Positions 17,065 to 24,990 of a DNA stretch of 64,000 nucleotides are shown here, one piece after another. How positions within the stretch are numbered: position 1 is the first letter of the stretch; every line of letters begins with the position of its first letter. The notes below the pieces were generated by a model that was not told the DNA's origin, did not search any database, and saw only the letters and a list, made by a program, of their open reading frames with translations. The stretch comes from CADCVT01 sp036389485 (GTDB lineage Bacteria > Actinomycetota > Thermoleophilia > Solirubrobacterales > Solirubrobacteraceae), in the NCBI GenBank assembly GCA_036389485.1, contig DASVPR010000023.1, forward strand, positions 62,001 through 126,000, given 5' to 3'. Position numbers and translations under genes: made by a program.

Positions 17065-17891
17065 GCCGGGACGACCTCCTTGACGTGGGCCTCGACGCCC
17101 TCGTGCCAGTCGGGCAGCCGGATGCCGTCCTCGCGCTCCGTCGCGAGCACCGAGAACGCCGGCCGCGGCGTGGCCGAGGGGTACTCGTCGGCGGTGATGG
17201 CGACGATGCGGCAGTCCAGCTCGCGCAGGCGCATCGCCTCGATGGCCAGCTCGAACCACGAGCACGCGCCGCCGCCGGCGCCGTGGTAGATGCCGCTGCC
17301 GCCGCGCTCGGCGAGCTCGACCAACGCCGGCGCGAGATGCCCCGTCCACGTCGGCGAGCCGACCTGGTCGAAGACGACCGAGACCTCGTCGCGCTCGGCG
17401 CCGAGCGCCAGCATCGTGTCGACGAAGTTCCTGCCGCCCTCGCCGAAGAGCCACGCGGTGCGGACGATCGCGTGCCGGTCGTCGGCCTCCAGGACCGCGC
17501 GCTCGCCGGCCAGCTTCGAGCGGCCGTAGGCGGTCTTCGGCGCCGGCGCGTCGGACTCGACGTACGGCGTGCGCCGGTTGTCGCCGGGGAAGACGTAGTC
17601 GGTCGAGACGTGCACGACGCGCACGCCGCAGCGGGCGACGTTGCCCGCCGCGTCGCCGTTGACGCGCGTGGCCGGCTCCTCGTGGTCCTCGCAGGCGTCG
17701 ACGTCGGTGTACGCGGCGCAGTTGACGATCGCGTCGGGCGCCATGCGGCCGACGTACCGCCGCACCGCGTCCTCGTCGGTCAGGTCGAGCTCGGGGAGGT
17801 CGGTCGTCGTCACCGCGTGGCCGCGCGCGTGCGCCGCGGCGGCGACGCGGTGGCCGAGCATCCCGTTGGCGCCGGTGACGAGCAGGTGCAC
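17061..17891 (-). CDS. rfbD: dTDP-4-dehydrorhamnose reductase
   Basis: NADPH-dependent last step of dTDP-L-rhamnose synthesis. The 276-residue protein has the Rossmann loop TGANGMLGH (6-14), NCAAYTDVDACE, STDYVFPGD and YxxxK at Tyr122/Lys126 (AYGRSK). The IYHGAGGGACSWFE block matches RmlD. The GTG start shares one base with the rfbA stop. The 3,5-epimerase rfbC that should act before it is not in the window, so it is either elsewhere or the product is not rhamnose. Confidence 0.94.
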   Translation of the reverse strand: MHLLVTGANGMLGHRVAAAAHARGHAVTTTDLPELDLTDEDAVRRYVGRMAPDAIVNCAAYTDVDACEDHEEPATRVNGDAAGNVARCGVRVVHVSTDYVFPGDNRRTPYVESDAPAPKTAYGRSKLAGERAVLEADDRHAIVRTAWLFGEGGRNFVDTMLALGAERDEVSVVFDQVGSPTWTGHLAPALVELAERGGSGIYHGAGGGACSWFELAIEAMRLRELDCRIVAITADEYPSATPRPAFSVLATEREDGIRLPDWHEGVEAHVKEVVPA

Positions 17892-18964
17892 TAGAGGATC
17901 CCGATCTCGCTGTTGTCGCCGACCATGAAGCGGAACGCGCGGGGCTGGCCGATGCTGCGCCCGATCCGCACGTTGCGCCCGAGCAGCGACGACTCCATCC
18001 GGCCGTCGAGGCTCGTCACGTGCGAGCCCTCCAGCAGGATCGAGTGCTCGACCTCCGCGCGCTCGATCACGCAGTCCGGGCCGACGGCGGTGTACGGGCC
18101 GATGTAGCAGTCGGTGAGCTTCGCGCCCGCGCCGATGATCGCCGGCCCGCGGACCGTGCTGCGCTCCAGCCGCGCGCCGGGCTCGATGACGACGCGGCCG
18201 TGCGTGTGCGAGTCGACCAACTCCCCGTCGGCGCGCGGCTCGATCGTGTCGAGCACGAGCCGGTTGGCCTCGAGCATGTCGTCGAGCCGTCCGGTGTCCT
18301 TCCACCAGCCCCGGACGACGTGCGGCTCGACGCGTTTCCCCCCGTCGACGAGGTGCTGGATGGCGTCGGTGATCTCGAGCTCGCCGCGCGCGCTGGGCTC
18401 GATCGCGCGCGCAGCGTCGTGGATGCCCGCCGTGAACATGTAGACGCCGACCAGCGCGAGGTCGGTCTTCGGCTCGGGCGGCTTCTCGAGCAGCCGCGTG
18501 ACCCGGCCGTCGGTCAGCTCCGCCACGCCGTAGTGCTCCGGGTCGGGGACCGGCGTGAGCAGGATGAGCGCGTCGGGCTCGTGGTCGCGGAAGTCGTCGA
18601 CCAGCTCGGTCATGCCGCCCTGGAGCAGGTTGTCGCCGAGGTACATGACGAAGGGGCTCGACCCGAGGAACGGCTCCGCCGTCAGGACCGCGTGCGCGAG
18701 GCCCGCGGGCTCGTCCTGGAGGATGTACGTGAGGCGGACGCCGAAGCGCTCGCCGTCGCCCGTGACGGCCTTGATCTCGTCGCCGGTCTCCGGCGCGATG
18801 ATGATCCCGATGTCCTCGATCCCGGCGGCGGCCATCGCCTCGATCCCGTAGAAGAGCACGGGCTTGTTCGCCACCGGCACGAGCTGCTTGGCGCTGGTGT
18901 ACGTGATCGGGCGCAGCCGGGTGCCCCGGCCGCCGGAGAGGATCAGGCCCTTCAACGGCTCCAC
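17891..18964 (-). CDS. rfbA: glucose-1-phosphate thymidylyltransferase, long form
   Basis: Makes dTDP-glucose from dTTP and glucose-1-phosphate. The 357-residue protein has the pyrophosphorylase signature LSGGRGTRLRPIT (9-21), VANKP, GDNLLQGG and EKPPEPK. A C-terminal left-handed beta-helix (about 250-340; hexapeptide-like VVIEPGARLERS, AIIGAGAKL) makes it the long RfbA/StrD form found in actinobacteria, not the roughly 290-residue enterobacterial form. The GTG start has a TAGCCT box 9 nt upstream, so it may have its own promoter despite lying 12 bp after the PPOX gene. Confidence 0.95.
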   Translation of the reverse strand: MEPLKGLILSGGRGTRLRPITYTSAKQLVPVANKPVLFYGIEAMAAAGIEDIGIIIAPETGDEIKAVTGDGERFGVRLTYILQDEPAGLAHAVLTAEPFLGSSPFVMYLGDNLLQGGMTELVDDFRDHEPDALILLTPVPDPEHYGVAELTDGRVTRLLEKPPEPKTDLALVGVYMFTAGIHDAARAIEPSARGELEITDAIQHLVDGGKRVEPHVVRGWWKDTGRLDDMLEANRLVLDTIEPRADGELVDSHTHGRVVIEPGARLERSTVRGPAIIGAGAKLTDCYIGPYTAVGPDCVIERAEVEHSILLEGSHVTSLDGRMESSLLGRNVRIGRSIGQPRAFRFMVGDNSEIGIL

Positions 18965-18973
18965 GGCCGCAGG

Positions 18974-18979
18974 AGGCTA
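18974..18979 (-). promoter_or_regulatory. -10 box (TAGCCT) for rfbA
   Basis: On the minus strand TAGCCT lies 9 nt before the rfbA GTG and includes the TAG stop codon of the PPOX gene. It may be an internal operon promoter. Confidence 0.4.
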
Positions 18980-19441
18980 GTACGTGCCGCCCAGCTTCCG
19001 GTGGTCCCACGTCGCGCGGTCGCGCTCGGCGAAGCGCAGGACGACGCGCTTCGGGGCCTGCTTGGCCACCATCGCGCGGACCTCGTCGTCGACGCCGCCA
19101 CCCGTGTAGCGCGCGAAGAGCTCGAGCCCGAACGCCTCGACGCGCTCGGTGTCGCGGATCAGCTCGACCTCGCACTTGAGCATCACCCCGCGCAGCTCGT
19201 GGTACTGCTCGCCGTCCTCGACCTGCAGCGTCGCGCGCGCGTCGCGCTCGAGGTTCCTGACCTTCTGGGACTTCGCGAACGTCCACGCCCGCAGCTCGCC
19301 GTCGCGGACGACGTACCAGAGCGGCATCAGGTGGGGGAAGCCGTCGCGGCCGTTCGTCGCGCAGACGACGACGCGCTGCTCGTCGAGGAACTCCGACACC
19401 TCTTCCGGCGTCATCTTGATCTGGTCGCGGCGGCTGCTCAT
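18977..19441 (-). CDS. pyridoxamine 5'-phosphate oxidase-fold protein
   Basis: A 154-residue split-barrel flavin/F420-binding protein. RVVVCATNGRDGFPHLMPLWY (about 23-43) and KVRNLERDARATLQV (about 60-74) are the usual PPOX/FDOR core strands. Such actinobacterial proteins often bind F420 or FMN and reduce enones or similar compounds; the cofactor here is undetermined. Its ATG overlaps the Lrp stop (ATGA), so the regulator and this protein are co-translated, and rfbA begins 12 bp after its stop. Confidence 0.82.
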   Translation of the reverse strand: MSSRRDQIKMTPEEVSEFLDEQRVVVCATNGRDGFPHLMPLWYVVRDGELRAWTFAKSQKVRNLERDARATLQVEDGEQYHELRGVMLKCEVELIRDTERVEAFGLELFARYTGGGVDDEVRAMVAKQAPKRVVLRFAERDRATWDHRKLGGTY

Positions 19442-19890
19442 GGCGCCAGGCTACGCCGCGGGACCGGCGAGGACTGCATGATCGACGTGGTCGTCTGACC
19501 GTACGCGGCGAAGCGGTCGATCAGCTCCTCGAGGTGCTCGACGTCGCGCACGTGGGCGGTCATCACGTAGCAGTCGTCGCCGGTGACGCGGTGGCACTCG
19601 ACGACCTCGGCGCACTGCTTCGCCATGTCCGCGACGCCCTTCAGCTGGCGCGGGGTCGGGCGCACGCGCAGCTGCACGCCCAGGGAGTAGCCGAGCTTGC
19701 GCGGGTCGACCTCGGCGCGGTAGCCGGTGATGACGCCCTCCTGCTCGAGGCGCCGCAGCCGCTCGCCGACGGCGGGCGACGAGAGCCCCACGCGTCGGCC
19801 GAGCTCCGCCAGCGAGGTGCGGGCGTCGCGCTGCAGCTCTTCGAGCAGTCGAAGGTTGGTCGCGTCGAGCAGGCCGTCGTTCGAAGCCAT
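19438..19890 (-). CDS. Lrp/AsnC family transcriptional regulator
   Basis: A 150-residue regulator. The N-terminal HTH (about 8-55) has LLEELQRDARTSLAELG and LSSPAVGERLRRLEQEG; the RAM (ligand/oligomer) domain follows, with GDDCYVMTAHVRDVEHLE. These proteins sense amino acids and often control a divergent amino-acid exporter. Here an EamA-type exporter starts 62 bp away in the opposite direction. A TAGTCT box 7 nt before the ATG fixes this start; an upstream in-frame codon at 19941 is not credible. Confidence 0.92.
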   Translation of the reverse strand: MASNDGLLDATNLRLLEELQRDARTSLAELGRRVGLSSPAVGERLRRLEQEGVITGYRAEVDPRKLGYSLGVQLRVRPTPRQLKGVADMAKQCAEVVECHRVTGDDCYVMTAHVRDVEHLEELIDRFAAYGQTTTSIMQSSPVPRRSLAP

Positions 19891-19897
19891 GACGACC

Positions 19898-19903
19898 AGA
19901 CTA
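19898..19903 (-). promoter_or_regulatory. -10 box (TAGTCT) for the lrp gene, leaderless-type
   Basis: On the minus strand TAGTCT lies 7 nt before the ATG at 19890. Confidence 0.5.
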
Positions 19904-19952
19904 CCTTCGATCGCCCATGTGAAACGCCGCCCCTGCCGCACATGCTGTGGGC

Positions 19953-20792
19953 GTGCCTCCGCACGCCTACTTCCTGGTCAGCGCGGTCTTCCACTACCTC
20001 GGCCCGGCGTTCGCCGTCCTGCTCTTCGCGCGGGTCGACGTCCTCGGCGTCGCGTGGCTGCGGATCGCGTCGGCGGCGCTGATCTTCTCGCTGTGGCGGC
20101 GGCCGTGGCGAGCGTTCGCGGCGCTCGACCGCGCCGGGCGCCGGCTGCTGCTCGCGTGGGGTGCGGTGCTCGCGGTGATGAACGCGTGCTTCTACCTCGC
20201 GATCGACCGGCTGCCGCTGGGGACGGTCGCGGCGATCGAGTTCCTCCCGGTCGTCGTGCTCGCGGCGCTCGGCGCGCGCACGCCGCGCAACGCGGGCGCG
20301 CTGGCGCTCGCCGTCCCCGGCGTCTACCTGCTCACGGGCGTGCACGTCGGCGGCGAGCCGCTCGGGCTCGCGCTCGCGTTCGTCAACGCCGTGCTGTTCG
20401 CGTTCTACATCGTGCTCGCCGACCGGGTGGCCAAGCACGGCGCGATCACCGGGATCGACGGGTTGGCGGCGTCGATGCTCGTGGCGGCGGCGGTGGTGAC
20501 CGTGCTCGGCGGGTGGGCGGCGCTGCCGGCGCTCACCGATCCGGTCGGCCTGCTCGCGGGCGCGGGCGTCGGCGTCTCGTCGTCGGTCATCCCCTACGTG
20601 TGCGACCAGCTCGCGCTCGCCCGCCTCGCGCGCGCGACGTACGCGCTGATGGTCTCGCTGCTGCCCGCGACGGCCACGGCGATCGGGCTCGTCGTGCTGA
20701 CGCAGGTGCCGAGCGCGACCGAGGCGGCGGGCGTCGCGCTCGTCGTCGGCGGCGTGGCGCTGCACCGTTCCCCCGCGGTTGACGCGGCGTGA
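19953..20792 (+). CDS. EamA/DMT family transporter (RhtA-like)
   Basis: A roughly 279-residue membrane protein with ten predicted helices in two EamA repeats. The second repeat contains GLALAFVNAVLFAFYIVLAD and ends with ALMVSLLPATATAIGLV. The profile is like RhtA/YddG-type exporters of amino acids or metabolites. Position divergent from an Lrp-type regulator supports amino-acid efflux, which is inference. Start GTG 19953 is preferred over GTG 19947 because a CATGCT box sits 6 nt upstream of it. Confidence 0.85.
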   Translation: MPPHAYFLVSAVFHYLGPAFAVLLFARVDVLGVAWLRIASAALIFSLWRRPWRAFAALDRAGRRLLLAWGAVLAVMNACFYLAIDRLPLGTVAAIEFLPVVVLAALGARTPRNAGALALAVPGVYLLTGVHVGGEPLGLALAFVNAVLFAFYIVLADRVAKHGAITGIDGLAASMLVAAAVVTVLGGWAALPALTDPVGLLAGAGVGVSSSVIPYVCDQLALARLARATYALMVSLLPATATAIGLVVLTQVPSATEAAGVALVVGGVALHRSPAVDAA

Positions 20793-20805
20793 GAGGATCG
20801 CTCGC

Positions 20806-21216
20806 ATGACCCGCGCCCTCACGCTCGCGCTGGCCGCGCTCCTCGTCGTCCCGGCCACCGCCGCCGCCAAGGACCCCGAGCAGTGGAACTCGCCGTCGGG
20901 CAACATCCGCTGCGGCTCGTTCAGCCGGCAGCTGCTGCGCTGCGACATGACCGAGCTCGGCAACCCGCGGGCGCCGCGGCCGGAGTCGTGCGAGTTCGAC
21001 TACGGCAACACGTTCGGGATCCGCGGGAACGGCAGGCGCGGCTTCCGCATGTGCGTCAGCGACGCGATCGCGGGCCCTGACTACCCGACGCTGAAGTACG
21101 GCACGGTGTGGCGGCGCAACGGCTTCCGCTGCACGATCAGGCGGTCCGGTGTGCGCTGCACCAACCGCCGCGGCCACGGGTTCTCCCTGCGGCGCGGCCG
21201 GCAGCGGGTCTTCTAG
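20806..21216 (+). CDS. small secreted protein, DUF6636-like
   Basis: A 136-residue exported protein. A signal peptide (1-21, ending ATAAAKD) is followed by a compact Cys-rich domain with SPSGNIRCGSF, LRCDM, FRMCVSDA, FRCTIR and VRCTNRRGHGF, so five or more cysteines could form disulfides. The pattern of a SPSGNI opening and a CTNxxGHGF ending matches the actinobacterial DUF6636 group of unknown function. The stop shares CTAG with the convergent TetR gene. It lies 13 bp after the EamA gene and may be co-transcribed. Confidence 0.72.
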   Translation: MTRALTLALAALLVVPATAAAKDPEQWNSPSGNIRCGSFSRQLLRCDMTELGNPRAPRPESCEFDYGNTFGIRGNGRRGFRMCVSDAIAGPDYPTLKYGTVWRRNGFRCTIRRSGVRCTNRRGHGFSLRRGRQRVF

Positions 21217-21791
21217 CGGTCGATCGCCGCGCGGACGCGCTCGACGGCCGCGGCGCCGGCGACGAGCATCGGGTCGGGGCTCTTCAGCGCGCGGCTCAGG
21301 ACGAACGCGCCCTCCATCGCGCCGAGCAGCTCGAGGGCGAGCGTCCGCGCCCGCTCGGGCTCGATCCCGCCCCAGCGCTCCAGCGACAGCGCCCACCCCT
21401 CGAGCCAGCTCTGGAAGACCTCGGCGGTCGCGCGGCGCAGCGGCTCGTTCGTGCTCGCCACCTCGAGCGCGACGGTCGCGATCGGGCACGCGTCCTCGTA
21501 GCCGGACGCCACGAGCGTCTCCGCCGCGCCGCGGAACGCCGCGTCGACGTACGACAGCAGGTCGTCCGACTCGCGGGCGACGGTCGCGAACAGCTCCGCG
21601 TACATCGCGCCCGACCGGCGGATCACCTCCTCGCCGAGCTGCTCCTTGCCGCCCGGGAAGTGGTGGTACACCGAGCCGAACGGCGCCGCCGCCGCCTGGA
21701 CGATCTGCTTCATCCCGGTGCCGGTGTAGCCGTGGCGCCGGAACAGCTCCGCCGTCGTGTCGAGGATGCGCTCCTTGGTGTCCGCGGCCAT
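21213..21791 (-). CDS. TetR/AcrR family regulator (LmrA/YxaF-like)
   Basis: A 192-residue regulator. The HTH (about 5-52) includes HGYTGTGMKQIV and FGSVYHHFPGGKEQLGEEV, the signature of the LmrA/YxaF/QacR subgroup that usually represses a neighbouring transporter or enzyme. The C-terminal part has GYEDACPIATVALE, also typical of the subgroup. It is divergent from a four-helix membrane protein gene only 19 bp away; a palindrome, ATACCTGTAT, overlaps both starts and is the likely operator. Confidence 0.9.
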   Translation of the reverse strand: MAADTKERILDTTAELFRRHGYTGTGMKQIVQAAAAPFGSVYHHFPGGKEQLGEEVIRRSGAMYAELFATVARESDDLLSYVDAAFRGAAETLVASGYEDACPIATVALEVASTNEPLRRATAEVFQSWLEGWALSLERWGGIEPERARTLALELLGAMEGAFVLSRALKSPDPMLVAGAAAVERVRAAIDR

Positions 21792-21799
21792 GGTGTGCC

Positions 21800-21805
21800 A
21801 CTATA
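21800..21805 (-). promoter_or_regulatory. -10 box (TATAGT) for the TetR gene, leaderless-type
   Basis: On the minus strand TATAGT lies 8 nt before the ATG at 21791. It is among the closest matches to the bacterial -10 consensus in the window. Confidence 0.55.
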
Positions 21806-21812
21806 CCTGTAT
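21803..21812. promoter_or_regulatory. candidate TetR operator (ATACCTGTAT)
   Basis: A short perfect-arm inverted repeat, ATAC-ct-GTAT, overlaps the -10 box of the TetR gene and the start codon of the divergent membrane protein gene. It is unusually AT-rich for this DNA. Confidence 0.45.
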
Positions 21813-22215
21813 GAATAGAGCGATCTATCTACGGGCGATCCTCGGCTTCACGATGCTCTCGACCGCGATCCACTTCACCCACAACTTCGTGAGGATCGAG
21901 GACTATCCGGAGTCGCCGATCCCCGACGCGGTCGTGCGGGTCGCGATCGTCCTCTCGTGGCCGTTCTTCCTCTGGGTCGCGATCCGCGGCTACCGCGCGT
22001 ACGCCGAGCGCGGGATCGAGGCGGCGCGCCCGTGGCTGATCGCGCTCGGCGCATGGGCGCTCGTCGCCCTCGGCCACTTCACGTCCGGCAACCCGGACAT
22101 CCCACCGGTCTGGTACGCCACGATCTGGACGGACGCCCTCGCCGGCGTGCTCGTGCTTGGGTTCGTGGCATGGTCGGGACGCTCGGCTGGACGCAGCGCA
22201 CCGGCGGCCGGCTGA
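21811..22215 (+). CDS. small four-helix membrane protein
   Basis: A 134-residue integral membrane protein with hydrophobic segments at about 7-25, 40-62, 72-92 and 103-122, and conserved-looking FTHNFVRIEDYPE and HFTSGNPDIPPVWYA loops. It is divergent from a TetR regulator and probably under its control. The first seven codons (AAT AGA GCG ATC TAT CTA) use codons rare in this window, unlike the rest of the gene. The ATG overlaps the operator palindrome. Function unknown. Confidence 0.78.
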   Translation: MNRAIYLRAILGFTMLSTAIHFTHNFVRIEDYPESPIPDAVVRVAIVLSWPFFLWVAIRGYRAYAERGIEAARPWLIALGAWALVALGHFTSGNPDIPPVWYATIWTDALAGVLVLGFVAWSGRSAGRSAPAAG

Positions 22216-22856
22216 GCCGCCGCGACGACCTCGCGATGGCCGCCCAGGTCGTCCGCGAGGGGATCGCGCTCGTGCCCAAGGTCGCCCGCCGGCGGATCGA
22301 CCGCGACCCGCGCGACGTCGTCGTGCCCGACACCGCTGCCGCACGCGAGGCCGAGCAGGTCTGCGACGCGCTGCCGGCCGGGCTGCCGGGCCACTCACGC
22401 CGGACCTACCTCTACGGGATGCTGTTCGCGGAGGCCGACGAGCTCGACGTGGATCCCGAGGTCTTCTACGTCGCGTCGCTGCTGCACGACGCGGGCGCGC
22501 CGGAGGCGCACGACGATCGCTGCTTCACCGTGTTCAGCGCCGAGCATGCGCTGAAGTGGAACGACCCGCGCGCCGAGCGGGCGGCGGAGGCGATCACCCT
22601 GCACCTCAACCCGCACGTCCCGCCGGAGCAGAGCGTCGAGGGGCACCTCGTCCGCGCCGGCGCCGGGCTCGACACGATCGGGCTGCGCGCATGGGAGCTG
22701 AGCGCCGCGACGCGCCGGGCCGTCCGCGAGCTGCACCCGCGCGAGGGCTTCGCGGAGGGGTTCGGCGCGCTCATGAAGGAGCACGTCCGGCACGCGCCGC
22801 GCAGCCGGTCGGCGTGGAACTTCCGGTACGCCGGGTTCGGGCTGCTACTTCGCTAG
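22170..22856 (+). CDS. HD domain phosphohydrolase-like protein
   Basis: A 228-residue soluble protein. The HD core spans about 70-170, with LPGHSRRTYLYG (metal His), VASLLHDAG (the HD dyad) and ITLHLNPHVPP (distal His), in the layout seen in cyanamide-hydratase-like HD proteins. It overlaps the upstream membrane protein gene by 46 bp, so the two are likely translationally coupled and functionally linked. The ATG at 22170 is inferred, since earlier in-frame sequence runs through the previous gene. The substrate is unknown. Its 3' end overlaps convergent pafBC by 12 bp. Confidence 0.8.
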   Translation: MVGTLGWTQRTGGRLSRRDDLAMAAQVVREGIALVPKVARRRIDRDPRDVVVPDTAAAREAEQVCDALPAGLPGHSRRTYLYGMLFAEADELDVDPEVFYVASLLHDAGAPEAHDDRCFTVFSAEHALKWNDPRAERAAEAITLHLNPHVPPEQSVEGHLVRAGAGLDTIGLRAWELSAATRRAVRELHPREGFAEGFGALMKEHVRHAPRSRSAWNFRYAGFGLLLR

Positions 22857-24902
22857 CGCGCCGTCGCGCAGCTTCGCGACCGCCTCGCGCACGGCCTCGC
22901 GGGCGTCGGCGGGCTCGAGGACGGCGGCGTCGCCCGCCTCCTTGAGGATCTCCCGGACCAGGAAGTCGGTGCCCTTGTAGCGCAGCTCGACGATCACGGC
23001 GCCGTCGGAGAGCTCCTGCGCGACGCGGCGCTCCTCCCGCGCCCAGCGCGCGCGCTCGGGCGACACCCAGACGCGGGCGGCGCGGGACGCCTCGACCTCG
23101 CCGGTGCGCGGCCAGCCCTCGACGATCGCGACCGGGTCGATCTCCGGCCGGCGCTCGAAGCGCTCGTCGAGGACCTCCGCGTGCTTGATGCGGTCCAACC
23201 GGAAGGAGCGGACGTCCTCCTTGCCGCGGTCGAAGGCGTGGACGTACCAGCCCTCGCGCCCGTTGAGCAGCGCGTACGGCTCGATCGTGCGCTGCGAGCG
23301 CTCGTCGACCGACTTGAAGTACTCCAGCCGCAGCAGGCGCTGGTCGGCGATCGCCTGGGAGACGAGGCGGGCGATGTCCGAGTCGTCGGCGGTGGCGCTG
23401 ACGATGTGGAGCTGCTCGCGCGGGTCCTCGCCGAGCGCGCTGACGACCTTCTCGCGCGCGGTCTCGAGGTCCCCGGAGGGGAGGTGGTCGCCGATGAGGT
23501 CGATCGCGGCGACGAGCGCCTTCGCCTCGACCGGCAGCAGCCGGGCGGGACGCGCGAAGTTGTCGGCGTACGGCTCGGGGTCGACCTCGATCGTCCCGTC
23601 GGCGTGCAGCTCGGCGTAGAGGACGTAGGTCCCGCCGCCGAAGCTCACGACGTTCAGGACGTTGAGGTCCTCCTGCAGCTCCTGCGAGGACACCTGGACG
23701 CGGTCGCGCACGTCCTCCTCGCGCAGCGTCACCCCGCGCCGCCCGGCATCGATGAGGATGCTCGCGAGCGTCACCAGGCGGGCGAACCGCTCGGGGCGGA
23801 TCGACGTCTCGCGCCGCGAGCCGCCGGCCGCGGGATCGCTCGGCTCGGCCTCCTCTGCGCGCGGCGGCGCGGGCGACGCCAGCTCCGGCCCGCCGTCGTG
23901 GCGCTCGGCGAGCAGCTCGACGCGCTCGTGCACCTCGTCGGCCAGCTCCGGGGGCGCGACCACCCGCGCGTGCTCGCGCAGGCCGAGCACGAACGACGCG
24001 AGCTGCCGGCTGTTCGCGTACTTCGTGCTGAAGACGATGCTGCCGTCCTCCTCCGCCCGCACCTCGCCGAAGCGCCCGAAGTGGCGCTCGACCTGCCACG
24101 CGATCCGCTCGGAGACCCAGACCTCGGCGGTGCCGACCGGCTCCCCGAACTGCCACTCGGCGCGGCCGGCGAACCGGCGCGGGTCGAAGTCCGCGGGGCG
24201 CTTGAAGTCGTGCTCGGCCTTCGTGGCGTACGCGACCTTGCCGCGGATCCGCGACAGGCGGAAGACGCGGATCGCGTCGCGCTCGTGCGAGCGGCCGACG
24301 AGGTAGAACTGGCCGCCCTGGAACAGCAGGTGGTACGGGTCGACCTTCCGCGGCGCGACGTCCCCGCGCTCCATCGTGAAGTAGTCGAACGTGATCGTCT
24401 TCTGCCGGAAGATCGCGGTCTCGATCTTCGCCAGCCGCTGGCTCAGGTCGTGGCCGCCGGCGCTCGCGGTGATGCCGAGCGCCAGGCCGCGCTGCTCGGG
24501 GGCCGCCAGCGGGCTGGGGCGGCCCCAGGAGATCTGCTGCAGCGCGAGCCGCAAGGGCTCCGCGTAGGCAAACTCTCCGTCGAGCAGGCTGAGCGCGGTG
24601 TGGAGGGCGGCCAGCTCGGAGTCGGTGAACTGGATCGCCGGGAGGTGGAAGTTCTCGGGGCGCAGCGAGTAGGTCTCCTGCTCGCCGCCGGCGTCGATCG
24701 GCTTGTCGACGGTCAGCTGGATGCCGAGCGAGTCGAGCTCGGCGCGATCGGCGTAGAACCGGCGCGCGAACGCGTCCTCGTTCATCCCGCTGTAGCCCTC
24801 GACGTCGCGGCGGATCTCGAGCGCGGTCACCGGCCGCCGCTCCGCCATGAGGTACGAGATCAGCGAGAGCTGCCGGATCAGCTTCTCGGTGTCCTTCGCC
24901 AT
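22845..24902 (-). CDS. pafBC: PafB-PafC fused WYL-domain transcriptional regulator
   Basis: A 685-residue fusion of two WYL regulators. Each half has an N-terminal winged HTH (about 1-60 and 390-450) and a WYL sensor domain (about 190-260, with PYHLLFQGGQFYLVGRS and FRLSRIR; about 530-600, with PYALLNGREGWYVHAF and FRLDRIK). Known PafB/PafC form a heterodimer that activates the LexA/RecA-independent DNA-damage regulon of actinobacteria; natural fusions are known. It is not beside proteasome genes here. Start ATG at 24902 has a TAAGGT box 8 nt upstream. It is divergent from a response regulator. Confidence 0.92.
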   Translation of the reverse strand: MAKDTEKLIRQLSLISYLMAERRPVTALEIRRDVEGYSGMNEDAFARRFYADRAELDSLGIQLTVDKPIDAGGEQETYSLRPENFHLPAIQFTDSELAALHTALSLLDGEFAYAEPLRLALQQISWGRPSPLAAPEQRGLALGITASAGGHDLSQRLAKIETAIFRQKTITFDYFTMERGDVAPRKVDPYHLLFQGGQFYLVGRSHERDAIRVFRLSRIRGKVAYATKAEHDFKRPADFDPRRFAGRAEWQFGEPVGTAEVWVSERIAWQVERHFGRFGEVRAEEDGSIVFSTKYANSRQLASFVLGLREHARVVAPPELADEVHERVELLAERHDGGPELASPAPPRAEEAEPSDPAAGGSRRETSIRPERFARLVTLASILIDAGRRGVTLREEDVRDRVQVSSQELQEDLNVLNVVSFGGGTYVLYAELHADGTIEVDPEPYADNFARPARLLPVEAKALVAAIDLIGDHLPSGDLETAREKVVSALGEDPREQLHIVSATADDSDIARLVSQAIADQRLLRLEYFKSVDERSQRTIEPYALLNGREGWYVHAFDRGKEDVRSFRLDRIKHAEVLDERFERRPEIDPVAIVEGWPRTGEVEASRAARVWVSPERARWAREERRVAQELSDGAVIVELRYKGTDFLVREILKEAGDAAVLEPADAREAVREAVAKLRDGALAK

Positions 24903-24910
24903 TCCGGGCA

Positions 24911-24916
24911 ACCTTA
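24911..24916 (-). promoter_or_regulatory. -10 box (TAAGGT) for pafBC, leaderless-type
   Basis: On the minus strand TAAGGT lies 8 nt before the pafBC ATG. Confidence 0.5.
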
Positions 24917-24975
24917 GGCCAACGGACTTCGTGCGCCGTTTGCGTTCCGCCGCTCTTTGCGACATTTCTGCGGGG

Positions 24976-24981
24976 TATGCT
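24976..24981 (+). promoter_or_regulatory. -10 box (TATGCT) for the response regulator gene
   Basis: TATGCT lies 9 nt before the GTG at 24991; a TTGCGA at 24957-24962 is too close (13 bp) to be a standard -35. Confidence 0.5.
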
Positions 24982-24990
24982 CACGGCCGC

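Noticed and set aside
22845..24902. Marker of an adjacent proteasome/Pup gene cluster
   Set aside because: PafBC often lies by pafA/prc genes, but none of these is in the window.
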